DNA from: Haemonchus contortus
Lineage: Eukaryota > Nematoda > Chromadorea > Rhabditida > Trichostrongylidae
Direction: 5' to 3'
Length of the DNA stretch: 64,000 nt
NCBI GenBank assembly: GCA_000469685.2
Contig: LS997565.1
Coordinates: 48,232,336 to 48,296,335, forward strand
The translations under genes were made by a program, and so were the position numbers. The notes beneath the pieces are model-generated. The model was not told where the DNA came from. It saw only the letters and a list, made by a program, of their open reading frames with translations, and did not search any database. Each line of letters starts with the position of its first letter. The first letter of the stretch is position 1. Positions 13,456-24,547 of this stretch are shown piece by piece.

Positions 13456-14126
13456 TCCAAAGACTCGTAATTTCATTGTGAATCATAGCTGTATTGTATA
13501 TTTCTAGGTATAACGATCCCAGTGCTAGACAATTATTGGCGATCTGGAACAAAGCACTACAGCGAGCGGAGTGAGTTTCGTCTTTGTAACAACGTTTCAA
13601 AGATTGCGAGACTATGAATAATAGCCTATTTTTAGAATGATGGAAGAAATGTCATCGAAGAGAAAATCTCACAAATGTCTTAACTCTGCATGCACATTTC
13701 TGGCCTTTGCAGAAAGGCCAAGATTTTGGAGAACACTACGGGCTGGTTAATACGTGAACTATCGCTTTAGGTTCGATTTAAGAAAGAAAAAGGACTCATT
13801 GACAATATCATAGCTAAAATCGCTTGAAGCCGTTCCATTGAAATCTGTGAAATAAACTTTTCTTTTTTGTTTACCCGTTGTTTCCGAGTTTTCCTGATCG
13901 AGGTGCACGGTTTCAGGAAGACAGTGAAGGCATAAAGGGTAAAAAGTTCGTGGTTGTTCGAACACTTCATACTCTTCACCCAGCGTCTTTTTGAGTCCTC
14001 AAGGGCCTTCAACTGGAACTTGACGTTAGAGTATTATTTAGTGCTCCCCTTTTCTCCCCTTCACGTCTAGGGCAAGGAATTTGGCATTAATTGCAAGCAT
14101 AAGGCGAAGTATAACGATGTTTTCTG

Positions 14127-14376
14127 GATGCGCCATAGCATTCGACTTCCATTCAGACTCGTGATGGCATTTGAATGCCAATGCAGCCTGTACAATGACT
14201 TGTGGTAGCCAGCCGACGTAATGTCAGTGTATCGTTCTTCCCAGACGAGTCGGCATCATTTCACCGACCTCGGCGGAATAAAAGCATAATTGGCCTGAAC
14301 GAGAATCCATTCCGGATTCGATCACCGGATTATGTAAGTGTGGTGGTAGGGCGGCACTTGTCAATACACCACCTCA
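14127..14376 (-). repeat. tRNA-derived SINE-like repeat, reverse strand
   Basis: On the minus strand this reads GAGGTGGTGTATTGACAAGT, then GGTGATCGAATCC (B-box-like), then an ...ACTCGTCTGGGAAGA... block, and ends GGAAGTCGAATGCTATGGCG. It is the only clearly reversed copy found here. Confidence 0.65.
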
Positions 14377-15123
14377 ACCGATTACAAACATAAGCCTTGC
14401 AAGTTTTCTAGAGAGTTCACTGATTCGTCGATCATGCCTGTAATCATGGGGCTCTTCGCCCCTGATCGTAGGAATTACTCCACGCTTTTCTGTTAATTTT
14501 TATTCAGAAAATATTGACATCGGTATAACATCACCGTTAAATGTAAAATATTCCACATAGCAATTAAGTAAGATGCAGAATACGCACCCATATTCAAAAG
14601 CAACCGGATGATCTCGAAAAAAAGCCAAGCTCAAAAACATATTCAGATACTCTACAAAACTAAACGCAGCTGTGCTGAAAAATGTGATTCTTCGAGAAGC
14701 ATATAAAGGCACAAATGTAAACCCACATTTGAAGTACACTACTCGAGAAGTTGGAACCATTGGAACCAAGAGAGAGAGAGAGTCTGAAGATTGTTGGGAA
14801 CAGTCGAATCCCAGGAGGTTTCGATGGTTACATTATTGAGCAGACGTCCTTCCCATCGGCATTTCTCCTTTTGCGAAGTACTTCACGGCAAAGGTGTTCT
14901 ACAGCCTGGAACTTATTGGTAATACAATGAGCAGTAGGGTATGTCGTTAGGGTCGTTTTCTTTTTGACAACCAGTAAGCCAATACGCTTCAAAGACGAGT
15001 ATCAAAGGTATTTTATGAGATAGGATGGTAACGACTTGTCACGAATAAGCTCGTAGTCCTTCAATAGCTACGGGTTGTCAGCCGATGTATTACGAGACGG
15101 CACATTCCAGAACTTTGGGAAGT
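14377..15123. other. No gene seen; likely 3' flank of the RING/Ras-like gene
   Basis: Includes a short GA microsatellite near 14770-14782. No poly(A) signal could be tied with confidence to the minus-strand gene that ends at 15124. Confidence 0.4.
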
Positions 15124-17014
15124 TTACTGGAAAATCAGTCGTCGCACCTTTTTTTCTATATTACTAATTTCTTTCAAATCATTTACTAGTCTATTCACTG
15201 CCTTGAGGAAAACTGCCCAAAATACTGACGCTTTAAGCAGGTAAACGAAAAGAAGCTGATTGAATAAAGAAGTGCCACATGAGTTCAATCACAGTGCTCA
15301 CGACATTGAAAAAAGCAAGTATTATAGACTTGGACAACCTTTAAGACGATCCCATCTTGCATCAAGAGATTTGTCTCCAAATATGTAGCTCGGATGTTGC
15401 GAGCTGTCCTCTCTCCCATTTCCCGAGTCACGTATCTTTGGGAGGTCCCGCCCATAACATTGGCAAGTAGCACACATGGTTTCTAAAAAAATATCTTTAT
15501 AGGTTATTTGACAACATTACTCATCAAAAAAAAACGATTCCTCAACTCTGCCCATAGTTCACTCTGCTCGGGAAAAAAGATTGGCTTCGAAAAAAATGGG
15601 GAAGAAGACTGATTCCCCACAACATTTTCAACCACTGAGACGGACTCGCGTACCGGGCAGTCAATGATGGCAGCCAACTGACGATGAATAGACATTGCGG
15701 CTAGAAGGCTGGCGGAATCAGAGCATGAGTAAAGTAAAAAGGTCGCGTCAGCTGCACGCATGTAAGACGTATGCACAACGGAATGGTCATCCTGAATTCA
15801 GGCCTCTGGGCGACTTAGACTGGACCAACAAACCACAATAGATACCTCTTCCTCACCTCAAACTCAGCATCGATAAGATCAATGACGAGTGTTCGATGGC
15901 GGGTTTCCACTGTCTAAAAATCACTCAAAAATTACGCATTGACAGTTAAGCTGAAAATCTTGTCCAGCAAACTATAATACCAGTTCAATACTTAAATAGA
16001 CCGACAGATTAGGATCACATACTATGCTAGTCATATGTGCGAATCTGTATTCGGAATGGTTGTTCCTCCCACCGAGACGCATTCTCTCTGTAAGACCCAA
16101 TGGAGCGATACCGTGACGTCCCTCGCATGAGAGCGTGGCATTATCCAGCTGAAAAAAAAAATCTATAGTAAAAGAGAAAATGTTTTAACAAAGAAAGGTT
16201 TGATAAACGTCGTCTTCGAATACCCTCACCAATGACATCACATTCATGTATTATCGATAACTTCCAAACAGAACTCGGTTTCGGCAAAAAGGATAACAGA
16301 GCAAGTAACTTCGATCTTCGGAAAATCTTCATTCTTTAGTAATTGCAGAAATATGCCAAGACAAACCAAGGAGGTCTTCCCGACACCTCGACTGCCAAAA
16401 ACTGCGATAGCGATCTCATCGCCTGGATGAATTCTTTCAAAAGATCGTCCAAATCCAGAGTACACGCACAAATGACCAAAAGAAGATTGTTCGTTTTTGT
16501 CGTTACCGCGCGTTGGATGAACTGAAAAATCTACAGACAACTAATTTCATAGGCGCATCGGAGCTTTTCATCTTTAATAACCAACTGTTTTATCGCTCAT
16601 CAAAATAGAGATTCTCCTGTTAGAAAAACTTTTTACAGCTAAACTTCTGACCTTTTCGCAACTTGAAGGAAAAGAACCGTTTCCACTTGGATTTCTTTGT
16701 CTTCGTCATATCTGAAACGAGAAAGACATCCATCACTCTATCAGAAATCCATGCCATGCCTACCTCCATCAGCTACTATTATAGGTTCTACAGAAGATGA
16801 TACGGGTTCTTCAAATTCACGTGAAGCAACTGTCTCTTCATTCGTAAACCCACCACTTTCTGATAGCCCTTAACACAATCTTACAATGTCTCAATTATGC
16901 AATGCTTATACGAATCCTGTAAAAACTACAACAACCTTGTACATCTCTTCTACGATGACGACGACTTACTGACTTGCGGATGGCGCAAATGCTTCGACGA
17001 AAAAGAGAAGCCCT
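15124..17014 (-). other. Exon map, Ras-like half of the gene
   Basis: Exons: 16970-17014 (45 nt, frame-neutral, TTTCAG acceptor and GTAAGT donor, possibly a cassette), 16764-16859, 16652-16711, 16262-16521 (P-loop), 16023-16148, 15857-15913, 15654-15791, 15339-15482, 15124-15255 (stop). The donor at 16262 is one of several in-phase choices before an in-frame stop. The last exon encodes a helix (KAVNRLVNDLKEI) where Ras has its final helix, with no CaaX box: it ends RRLIFQ. Confidence 0.55.
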
Positions 17015-19213
17015 CTGAAAGTTCAAGAATCGGCATGAGTAATGGAGAAACCAATTTTTATGAATATCTGGAACTTCACCGACCACCTATCTGGTACAAA
17101 ACATATAAGTGCCCTAGGAATATGCTCCTGCTTTTTCGAAAAACTAAACATGATTTGCCCATTTATAAAGCCTCCACATGCATACTCCTTGTTCCTTTGA
17201 GGAACCTAGTGTGAGAGGGCGAATAGCATGGTCACAATACAGTGAAGTAGCATCAATATTAAAGCTCAGACACAGCGGCAGCGTGGATGCTTTAAATGCA
17301 TATTGGTTGGTTTAGTCATAGATGAGCGCCTTCCTTTTTCCTCAACCCATCCTTTCAGCAGCACTTTGATGCAACAAACACGTTAAGAACAGAAGTGCGA
17401 GCAAACCGACCTTAGCGGGTACTCGCAAAAATCCGAATCAACACATGTTCCAAGAGCAAAAAATGAAAATGATGATGCATACGACGCGTGGGGGGACGTT
17501 CGATTCGTGCGATTCCTGGTGCGCGCGGCAAGTTGCGCGGCGAAATTCGCGACGATTCAGACAACTCCCGCTTCTATCATTGGGGCACAAACTTGAAATA
17601 GAGTACTTCAGTAGGGTCGGGCAATCCTACTAACCTACTTTACTTCAAATTTGGGCCCCAATGATAAACGCTGCAGTCGTCCAAATCGCACCGAATTTCG
17701 CCGCGCGCACCCAGAATCGCACGATCGACATACACCCCGACGCGTGGAGCAAATGTAACTGTTGATCCAAAGCAAGGCAGAACCGTAAAGTAATACGCCA
17801 ATCAAAACCAATCAAACCTTGAACGGACTTATCACTGCAACGTCGGAATTCTCAGAATCATATGCGATTGACAAATGAACGTCACGTCCTGTAATGGATC
17901 GAAATGCCCATACCATAACATAACATCTCTCAGATAGTATGTATACCTAGAAAGAAGGAAGTGTTACCTGACACACTTTTACGCCCGTCACGGAGAAAAC
18001 GGCGTCGGAACGTCACTGGCTTCGCATCACACAAGAGATCATCTTCAGACATATCCAAATCAACACGTGGTAAAGAACCTAGAGACCGATAGCTAGCTTC
18101 GCGACTTGTTGCTGGCAGTGCTTCAGTTGAAGATCCTGGCCTGAAGCTGTGATAAGTATCTATGGATGTCAGAGCGTGATGGGGCGTAATACAGGCATTA
18201 TCGAAATCAGGGAATGCAGCTTCAGAATCTCTGCAAAGAACCAAACCTTGCAGCCTTTTTTGAACAACTCTTCTGCAGAAGAAAGGAGTTCTTCTCAAGC
18301 TGCAATCGCTTTTATTTCCTTTTTTCAAAGCGAATCTGTCAACGATTGGCCTAACTCCAAAATTGATTACATAATCGAAAGTTATAATCAACTCGCGATC
18401 AGAACCGTCAAAAGGAGACCGAATGAAAAAAAATATTGGCGCTTGTTCAAAATCACAACAAATACAATTTCATGCAACTAAAAATTATGAAATTAACGAA
18501 CCCATCAACAAGAATTTCTGGTCCATTTATGGAAAACCTGGTGCGTCTGCGACTTGCTCGATAAGCTTGTCGTCTCAAAAAGGCATTAAGGCTCTAGAAG
18601 AACACTTGCATGTTAAGACAAATAATAAACGTCCGTTAAGCGAGTAAACTAACGGCATAACCACTTGGCTCGCACCCATTCGCTTGTTTTGAAAACCTGA
18701 CGCGAGACTCTTTGCTTAGTTGGAATTCTTCCACGACCTGGAAAACTTAATGAATAACCCATTTTAAAATCATCCTATGAAAGTCACCGCTCACTTGCTC
18801 AAGTGCAATATTTCTGATTGGTGTATGAGTGTCAGTACGGCAGGTTGGACAGGAGACATTCTCATTTAACCAGTGTTCTATACATTCCGCACAAAATGAG
18901 TGCCCACATGTCAGCATTGAGGGCTAAATCGTCAAAAGCTATAAAATTCAATAGATAGAACCAACTATGCGAAACACGACCTTCCTGAATATATTCATAC
19001 AAATCGAGCAGCAAAAGTCGGCTGGTATTGAGGAAAGTCGACGCAGCGATCGTGTCACCTCACCATTTGGAGTTGTTATTCCCTAAAGCAATAGAAATTA
19101 TTTCGGAAATCTGGAGAAAAAGAAAGAAATTGGCTAACTTGGGAAAAACCTCTCACCGATGAGAAACTGGAATGTTTGGCGATTGATGGACGTAAATTCT
19201 CTATTGGCAGCAT
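15124..19213 (-). CDS. RING finger plus divergent Ras-like domain protein (spliced, about 567 aa)
   Basis: This is a gene model of 15 exons read by eye; every junction has GT/AG ends and compatible phase. The RING finger lies in residues 44-81: C44-x2-C47, C59-G-H61, C64-x2-C67, C78-x2-C81. After it come a basic, probably helical segment and a Ser/Arg- and acid-rich linker. A polybasic stretch (TKTKKSKWKRFFSFKLRK) precedes a P-loop, GSRGVGKT, near residue 325. Later segments align with Ras strands and helices by eye: a DLIDAEFE stretch in place of DTAG, an MRAADATFLLYS strand, and LLANVMGG where NKxD is expected. By family knowledge a RING implies E3 ubiquitin ligase activity. The Ras-like part keeps the P-loop but has lost the DTAG, NKxD and SAK motifs, so nucleotide handling is doubtful. 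The start at 19213 and the exon ending at 16262 are the weakest parts. It could be two genes, but phase continuity argues for one. Confidence 0.65.
17482..17748. mobile_element. MITE-like inverted-repeat element inside an intron
   Basis: Arms of about 115-120 bases face each other: CGACGCGTGGGGGGACGTTC... on the left and, reversed, CCACGCGTCGGGGTGTATGT... on the right. Both continue through GTGCGATTC, GCGCGCGGCG and CATTGGGGC. The arms differ at many positions, so the element is old. It lies in the 0.95 kb intron between the RING and Ras-like halves. Confidence 0.65.
17968..19213 (-). other. Exon map, RING half of the gene
   Basis: Exons in transcript order (all minus): 19157-19213, 18981-19082, 18795-18923, 18697-18737, 18538-18591, 17968-18230. 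The RING is split between the second exon (CCSIC) and the third (CGHSFCAEC...CPTC). Exon 18697-18737 continues straight into a helix. Exon 17968-18230 encodes the low-complexity linker with MSEDDLL and an RRRFLRDGRK basic patch. The acceptor at 18591/18592 was chosen because the next upstream AG gives an in-frame stop. Confidence 0.65.
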
Positions 19214-19594
19214 GTCAGACACCAGGATTCCGCAAGGGTATGTTTAAAACATAAAACGGTAGACAAGTTAAAAAGTCTTTGATTCAAAATATGTCACAGA
19301 ACACTTCCCAAAAAGGTTACATACACTGCTAACTTGTTTGGTCAACGAAGTACTGTGACGGGAAGGTTTTGCCCGCAATTGCACCAAGTGGTTGGGTACA
19401 GTAAGTCCATGGTGGTCATCCAAACCGGGTTACGGCATTTCCACCCGCGCTCCCATGGCGAGTGGATGAAGTTTTGTGGCAACAATGTAATCATCCACTG
19501 AGGAATGAATTCCCCTCCTTCAGAGCACGCGATTGCCTGTATTTGGGAAAAAATCCGCCGCTTTAACCAGTCAACGACAGCTTTGACCATGTGT
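19214..19594. other. 5' flank of the RING/Ras-like gene
   Basis: No upstream exon with an AG acceptor could be placed immediately before the chosen ATG, so a 5' non-coding or coding exon may be missing. No promoter motif is recognisable. Confidence 0.35.
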
Positions 19595-19653
19595 GGCTGC
19601 TTTCATAGTTGCCGGCCGTCGAGCTGGCGCGCCGGCGGACTATGAAAGCAGCC
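19595..19653. mobile_element. Minimal 59-bp derivative of the GGCTGC-ended MITE
   Basis: Both ends read GGCTGCTTTCATAGT inward, the same termini as the 312-bp element at 22212-22523, with almost nothing between them except a GC-rich CCGGCGCG-type core. TGT flanks both sides (19592-19594 and 19654-19656), consistent with a 3-bp target duplication. Confidence 0.7.
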
Positions 19654-19951
19654 TGTTGCTTCCTCTATCAGAGCGTCGAGTGACAGGGTTGAAGTCACAA
19701 GCAATACACAACGAGTAGAGCCACACCCCTTCCCCAGGCTTATTGTTAGGCAAAAAGTTATCCATCTGGCTAAGAAACGTTTCTAACAATAAGAACATGC
19801 TACCGTTTCGTGTATATCGTCAGAGACCTTGAACATAGTGCTATGCATCCGGATGCGTACCGGCTGTCATCTTTCACACTACAGCTTTGAGCGTTGTGCT
19901 CTGTTGACAACGCCGGTAGACAATCGATACCACATGGGTAGGAGGAGTTTT

Positions 19952-20200
19952 GGTACTATTCTACTATTACACCCCCAGAACTATTCTACTGTTACACCCC
20001 CCAAAAACTCAAAATTTTATTTTTGATGGAACTTCGCCTATAGGGGTAATCCGATGCCCTGATAATGAATATGAACTTCATTTTTGGCTCTGGGGCCATT
20101 TGGCCCGATTGGCGCCAATAGGCCCAATTACCCCTATAGGCGAAGTTCCATCAAAAATTAAAACTTTGAGTTTTTGGGGGTGTAATAGTAGATTAGTACC
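19952..20200. mobile_element. hAT-like MITE, 249 bp, with 8-bp target duplication
   Basis: The ends are inverted repeats: GGTACTATTCTACTATTACA on the left and GGTACTAATCTACTATTACA on the right strand. The arms continue through CCCC, AAAAACTCAAA and ATGGAACTTCGCCTATAGGG. GGAGTTTT occurs exactly at both flanks (19944-19951 and 20201-20208). An 8-bp duplication is the hallmark of hAT transposases. The left arm carries an extra internal repeat of its own end (CTATTCTACTGTTACACCCC), absent on the right. There is no coding capacity. Confidence 0.85.
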
Positions 20201-20390
20201 GGAGTTTTTATTGGTTATAATTCCCTTTTCTATTTATTTTTTTGTATATAGATCTGTTGACCGTTAGACCACGGCTATTACCGACCGGATCCCTAGTGGG
20301 ACGTCTCATGAAAGTCAACCAGAACCGCTGTCAGCGCGATGATCAGACTTCTTAACCAAAACTCTGAACGGAAGGAATGCTTCGTGTCCC

Positions 20391-20861
20391 TTAAAGGCAC
20401 CGTTTACGATAAATTTAGGGTACCCTTTTTTGACGGGAATTCATAGAACTACTCTAGAATAAAGCGATAACAACGAAAAAAGCGCAAAAAACGATGAACA
20501 AAAATAAATAGAAAGGGTCAAAAAAGAGCTGGAAAGGGGGGTTGGACGAGTTTCACATAGGAAGAACGGCGGTTAAGGGAGTGTTCGGACGAGTGCAGTT
20601 AGGCGACGCAATGTCTGCAATAGCAGACAACACACCCATGCAGACAACTTCGCCCAATGGGGAAGTGATGAACGGCAATTAGATTTCGTAGTCAGCATAG
20701 CGAGGGGCGGAGGCCTCCCGTCCCCCAATGTTCCTGCCCTTATTGTGCCCTATCCAGACCGTTTTCCGACCTCATTCCTGCACATATGGTATCAGAGGGG
20801 GCGTCGAATTCAAACCATGTGCAGATCTCCGAAACCATTTTTTCGTGAACAGTGCCTTTAA
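20391..20861. mobile_element. TTAAAGGCAC-ended inverted-repeat element, copy 1
   Basis: The ends read TTAAAGGCACCGTTTACGA on the left and, reversed, TTAAAGGCACTGTTCACGA on the right. The interior matches the element at 23495-24025 over long stretches (for example GGTTGGACGAGTTTCA and CCGTTTTCCGACCT). TTAA at both ends could be the target duplication (piggyBac-like) or part of the ends. No transposase is present. Confidence 0.7.
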
Positions 20862-22211
20862 GTGAGGACAACCCACTGGACCACCTCGGCTCGGGACAGG
20901 GACGAATGGAGATGTTACTGGCACCCGCCCGAGAAAATTGATGGTCAACGGAACAGCAGTTGATATACGTTAGGTATTTGGGGTAACGGAACTTCTCCCC
21001 TATCGCGGCATTCTCCTTTGCGGCATGCGGCAAATGTCACTGCAATTACCGTACTCACCCCGCCTCCCCGCCAATCGATAGGACGCGATATTTTTCCTTG
21101 ACTGGCTTGCTTTTTCATTGGATTTGATCGTTTTTTCTTCTGTTCCTTTTTAGTTTTCATGTTTATTAGACTTGATTAGTTAAAATGACTCCTCCTATAT
21201 AAACGACGATCAAGACCGCATTGGAACTGAAAGAGCGGCCAGCCAATTCAAATAATTGAAGGACTCCCTACCTCACAAACTGCGCGCTCCAATCTTCCAT
21301 CGCAGTCCTGCGATAGGCGGCGGGTGCGGCGTGTGCGACGCCGTGTTAGGGGAGAAGTTCCCGGACCCTAGGTATTTGCTATATCCTTCTTTGACTTCTG
21401 TGATGTGATACAATATTATGAAAGTGAAGCTATTTCCTACAGCAAGAAATCGAAGATCAAGTGAGTCCGATACGTTATACGGTATTACTATGGCCGTTTG
21501 ACCAGGACGATTATTGATTGGATTCCTCGAGACGTCAAGCGAACATGAAAACAATCGCCAACACGATGGTCAGACTTCTGCGGGAAAGCTCCCAACGAAG
21601 GAAAGGCTGTGCCTTGTGTTACTCGAGTCAAGGATAATGTGCTGAATTGCTCTAGCTCGCGGCGGAACGAATGGAGTTATACTTTCGCCCGCTCGAGGAA
21701 ATCGATGGTCAAGGGGACGACAGCTAATACAACACGTGAATAGGCGTGATGGTTGGAGCAAGGCGATCTGAGTAATCAGGGCACCGTGTTCCACTTTCAA
21801 GTCACTACTTGGGTCAAACTTTCTCTGTACAGAACAGTAATACATTATATTTATTATTATCATAAAAATTTAGTTCCATATTCTTCAAAGTGGAAGGCAA
21901 GCATAAAATGGTTACACAAATCAATAATTAAGTGAACAACCTGTTCCAAGCAAATACTAGTGGAGTTGCTGAGTTGAGTGCTATGCTATAACGCAATAAT
22001 AACAAAAAGGATGCGCTCAAAGCAATAAGTGCGGTGGAATGATGAGCTCCCTTCGAAGATTCTTGAATTTCTTACAAACGCTTTCGTCTCGTACTCGCAT
22101 ATGCTGCTATGGTCAAACGAAGTCAAAGATGAGCCTGTGCTTTGCAAATGAAGGACTCCGATCATGGACTATAATGCGCTTAGTGCGGCTGTTTGCTGTT
22201 TCGATGTCACT
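20862..22211. repeat. Nested and inverted repeat debris
   Basis: The block after 20862 (GGGACGAATGGAG..., GAAAATTGATGGTCAACGG) reappears in diverged form at 21655-21730. A ...TAGGGGAGAAGTTCC segment near 20985-21005 (minus) and 21345-21365 (plus) is in inverted orientation. This suggests repeated insertions of one unnamed family. No coding sequence was seen. Confidence 0.45.
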
Positions 22212-22523
22212 GGCTGCTTCCATAGTCAGCCGGCGTGCTGGCGAGCCAGCCGAGGTATTGCTAGGGAGGAGGAGGGAGGCAGACAGTCGGTCGACGCGGT
22301 CGCGCTGCACCCAAGCCCCTTCGAAGGGGCTGAAAACAAAGAAAAACAAGATCAAAAACAAACAACCAGAGGCTTGTGCAAATGGTTTTTGGTCTTGTTT
22401 TTCTTTGTTTTCAACCCTTCGAAGAGACCTGGACGCGACGCGTCCGCGTTGACCGACTGTCTGCCTCCCTCCTCCCTCCTAGCGCTACCTCGGCTGGCAC
22501 GCCGGCGGACTATGAAAGCAGCC
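22212..22523. mobile_element. GGCTGC-ended MITE, 312 bp
   Basis: This element is almost entirely palindromic. The left end is GGCTGCTTCCATAGTC and the reversed right end is GGCTGCTTTCATAGTC, with arms running through GGGAGGCAGACAGTCGGTC, TTCGAAGGG and AAAACAAAGAAAAACAAGA. ACT flanks both ends, in agreement with the 3-bp duplication of the 19595 copy. The open frames on both strands are by-products of the palindrome. Confidence 0.8.
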
Positions 22524-23494
22524 ACTGCCAGATCGAAGGTAAAGGATTAGAGGTGCGATTTGCCTGAGACGACTGACCACTGGCAATCACGTCAGCACCC
22601 TTTTACTTCGAAAATGCCAAACAAAGATGCTTCAGCGCTTTATATCCCATGCAGATCGTCTTTCTACTCCATGCCACACTCATATTAATAACATTGTATT
22701 TGCATCCTATATAATCACATTCTATGAAGCGAAACTCAGGCTGAGGCTCCATTCACATTCAGAGTGAGGTCCGGAAGAAAATGGAGCTTGCTTTTGTGGA
22801 AAAAGAGATTTTGTCCGGTAGAGTCGACAACAAAAAGCCTTCAGCGACTAGTCGCCCGCGCGATCACGCGCTCACTCTGAACATGGTGCGACCCACGCCC
22901 AATGTTTTGACGACCGAGTTCTTGACCGTAATTTTTCCACAAAAGCCGGCCGTTAACCGTAAAGCAATTTTCATACACATTTGCAAAATTATAATGCACA
23001 ACTGGGGAAGCAAATAGAAAGACTTAGAATTATAGTGGTTAGGAGCAAATCAATAGATCATCGGGAAGAGAATCTACCAAAACCATTAAGTAGACTGAAA
23101 ACACTCGAACAATATCAATGTCAGAGGATAAAGACTAGAATTGAGTAATATTCCCTAACGGTTCTATCAAAAGTACTACTATGAATTGTCAACAGAATTA
23201 TTTGAAGAAAGAAAACACTTTTGCGCCAGCGCCCTCCATCATGCTTGAGACATTCGAAACGGCAGCCGAAGCATTTCCTAGAGACGATGGGAAGACAGAT
23301 GGAGCATGACCATTGCCTGGAAAAAGAATTATTTGCTTACCCTTGTGCAGGTGGTTCAATGGCTTAATAAAGGCTCTGGTGATAACAGGCTAGATGTAAC
23401 GCAGTTATATGGTAAATGCGGTCGTTCTCGCTGTAACAACATAATGGTAAATATAACTTCATAAAGCAGGTAACTCACGGCTTGCTCTGACGAG
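22524..23494. other. No gene seen
   Basis: Unassigned sequence between two inverted-repeat elements. One 78-codon frame (22781-23017) has no recognisable feature. Confidence 0.4.
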
Positions 23495-24025
23495 CTAAAG
23501 GCACAGTTCAGGATAATTTAGGGGTATCCGGTATTTCAGAGATAGTGATAGGTTAGGCCTACACTAGGACAGTGGTAAAGCATAAAACGCTAAAAACAGC
23601 GAAAAAAAAAAGAAAAACAAACGGCCGAAAAAAAGAGGAAAAAGTGGTTGGACGAGTTTCATAATGGGAAAACGGTGGTTAAGTGAATTTTCGCGGAAGT
23701 ACACGAATGCGACGCCATGTGTGCAATCGCACACCAAACACCCAAACAGCTGATTTAGACTACAGTCTTGGGCCTGGCAATTTGCCAATCAGCGTATCGA
23801 TTTTTCACCAACTTCGCTCCAATGCGAAAGTGGTGAAGGAAAAATCGAACCCGTAGTCAGCCTAGCGAGGGGCGGAGGCCAGACGTCCCCCAATGTTCCT
23901 GCCCTTATTGTCCCTATCCAGACCGTTTTCCGACCTAATTCCTGCACGAATGGTATCAGAGGGGGCACCGAATTCAAACTATGTGCAAAACTCCGGAACC
24001 ATTTTTTCGTGAACTGTGCCTTTAA
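23495..24025. mobile_element. TTAAAGGCAC-ended inverted-repeat element, copy 2
   Basis: Same ends and interior as 20391-20861 (left CTAAAGGCACAGTTCAGGA; reversed right TTAAAGGCACAGTTCACGA). Here the left flank reads CTAA instead of TTAA, so the putative TTAA duplication is not exact. The interior contains the shared CCCCAATGTTCCTGCCC and GGTATCAGAGGGGGC stretches. Confidence 0.7.
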
Positions 24026-24228
24026 GGAATAAGAGATGCGGACCCAAATATCTCAGGTCCGTTTGACCCCGCATCATTAGGGGCATGGTTTCAGCAGGGA
24101 GTCGTCTCAGACAATGAGACAACGAAATAGTTATAGGGATCGTCACCGTAGGCGACGTTAAACTCATTCACAAGTTCGCAAACATTTCTTCGATTGAAAT
24201 GAGCAGCAAAGGACGAGTGCTACTGGCA

Positions 24229-24284
24229 TCTTTCATAGTCCACGATTTTGCGAGCGGCCAGTCGCGCGACTGGTCGCGCGGTCG
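24229..24284 (+). repeat. Fragment related to the GGCTGC-ended family
   Basis: CTTTCATAGTCCACGATTTT followed by a GCGAGCGGCC and GCGCGACTGG GC-rich stretch, as at 3238-3330. It lies just beyond the unc-31 stop codon. Confidence 0.4.
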
Positions 24285-24547
24285 ATTTCGGCCCCTCATG
24301 TTTCTTTTGACCTTTTTGAATATTTTCTTCTGCAGCCATGATGGCGAAATCCTTCAGTGCATGAATAAAGTGCAGCAACTTCCGATCAAAACAATGTCGA
24401 CAAGAACAGCATCCTTCCCTTTTCCACCACGCCTTCAAATATCCGCGCACATTTATGTCCACCGAAGTGGAACTGTTACTGGTTAAAATCAACTCTTCCT
24501 CTGGAAAGAGAGCCTCAAAAGCTTTTTTTTCATGAGTGAAGACTTCT

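Noticed and set aside
16897..17214. 105-codon plus-strand frame in an intron of the RING/Ras-like gene
   Set aside because: It is antisense to a well-formed 45-nt exon of that gene and has no recognisable product.
22039..22567. Several overlapping frames of 60-137 codons
   Set aside because: They arise from the palindromic MITE at 22212-22523, which creates mirrored open frames on both strands.
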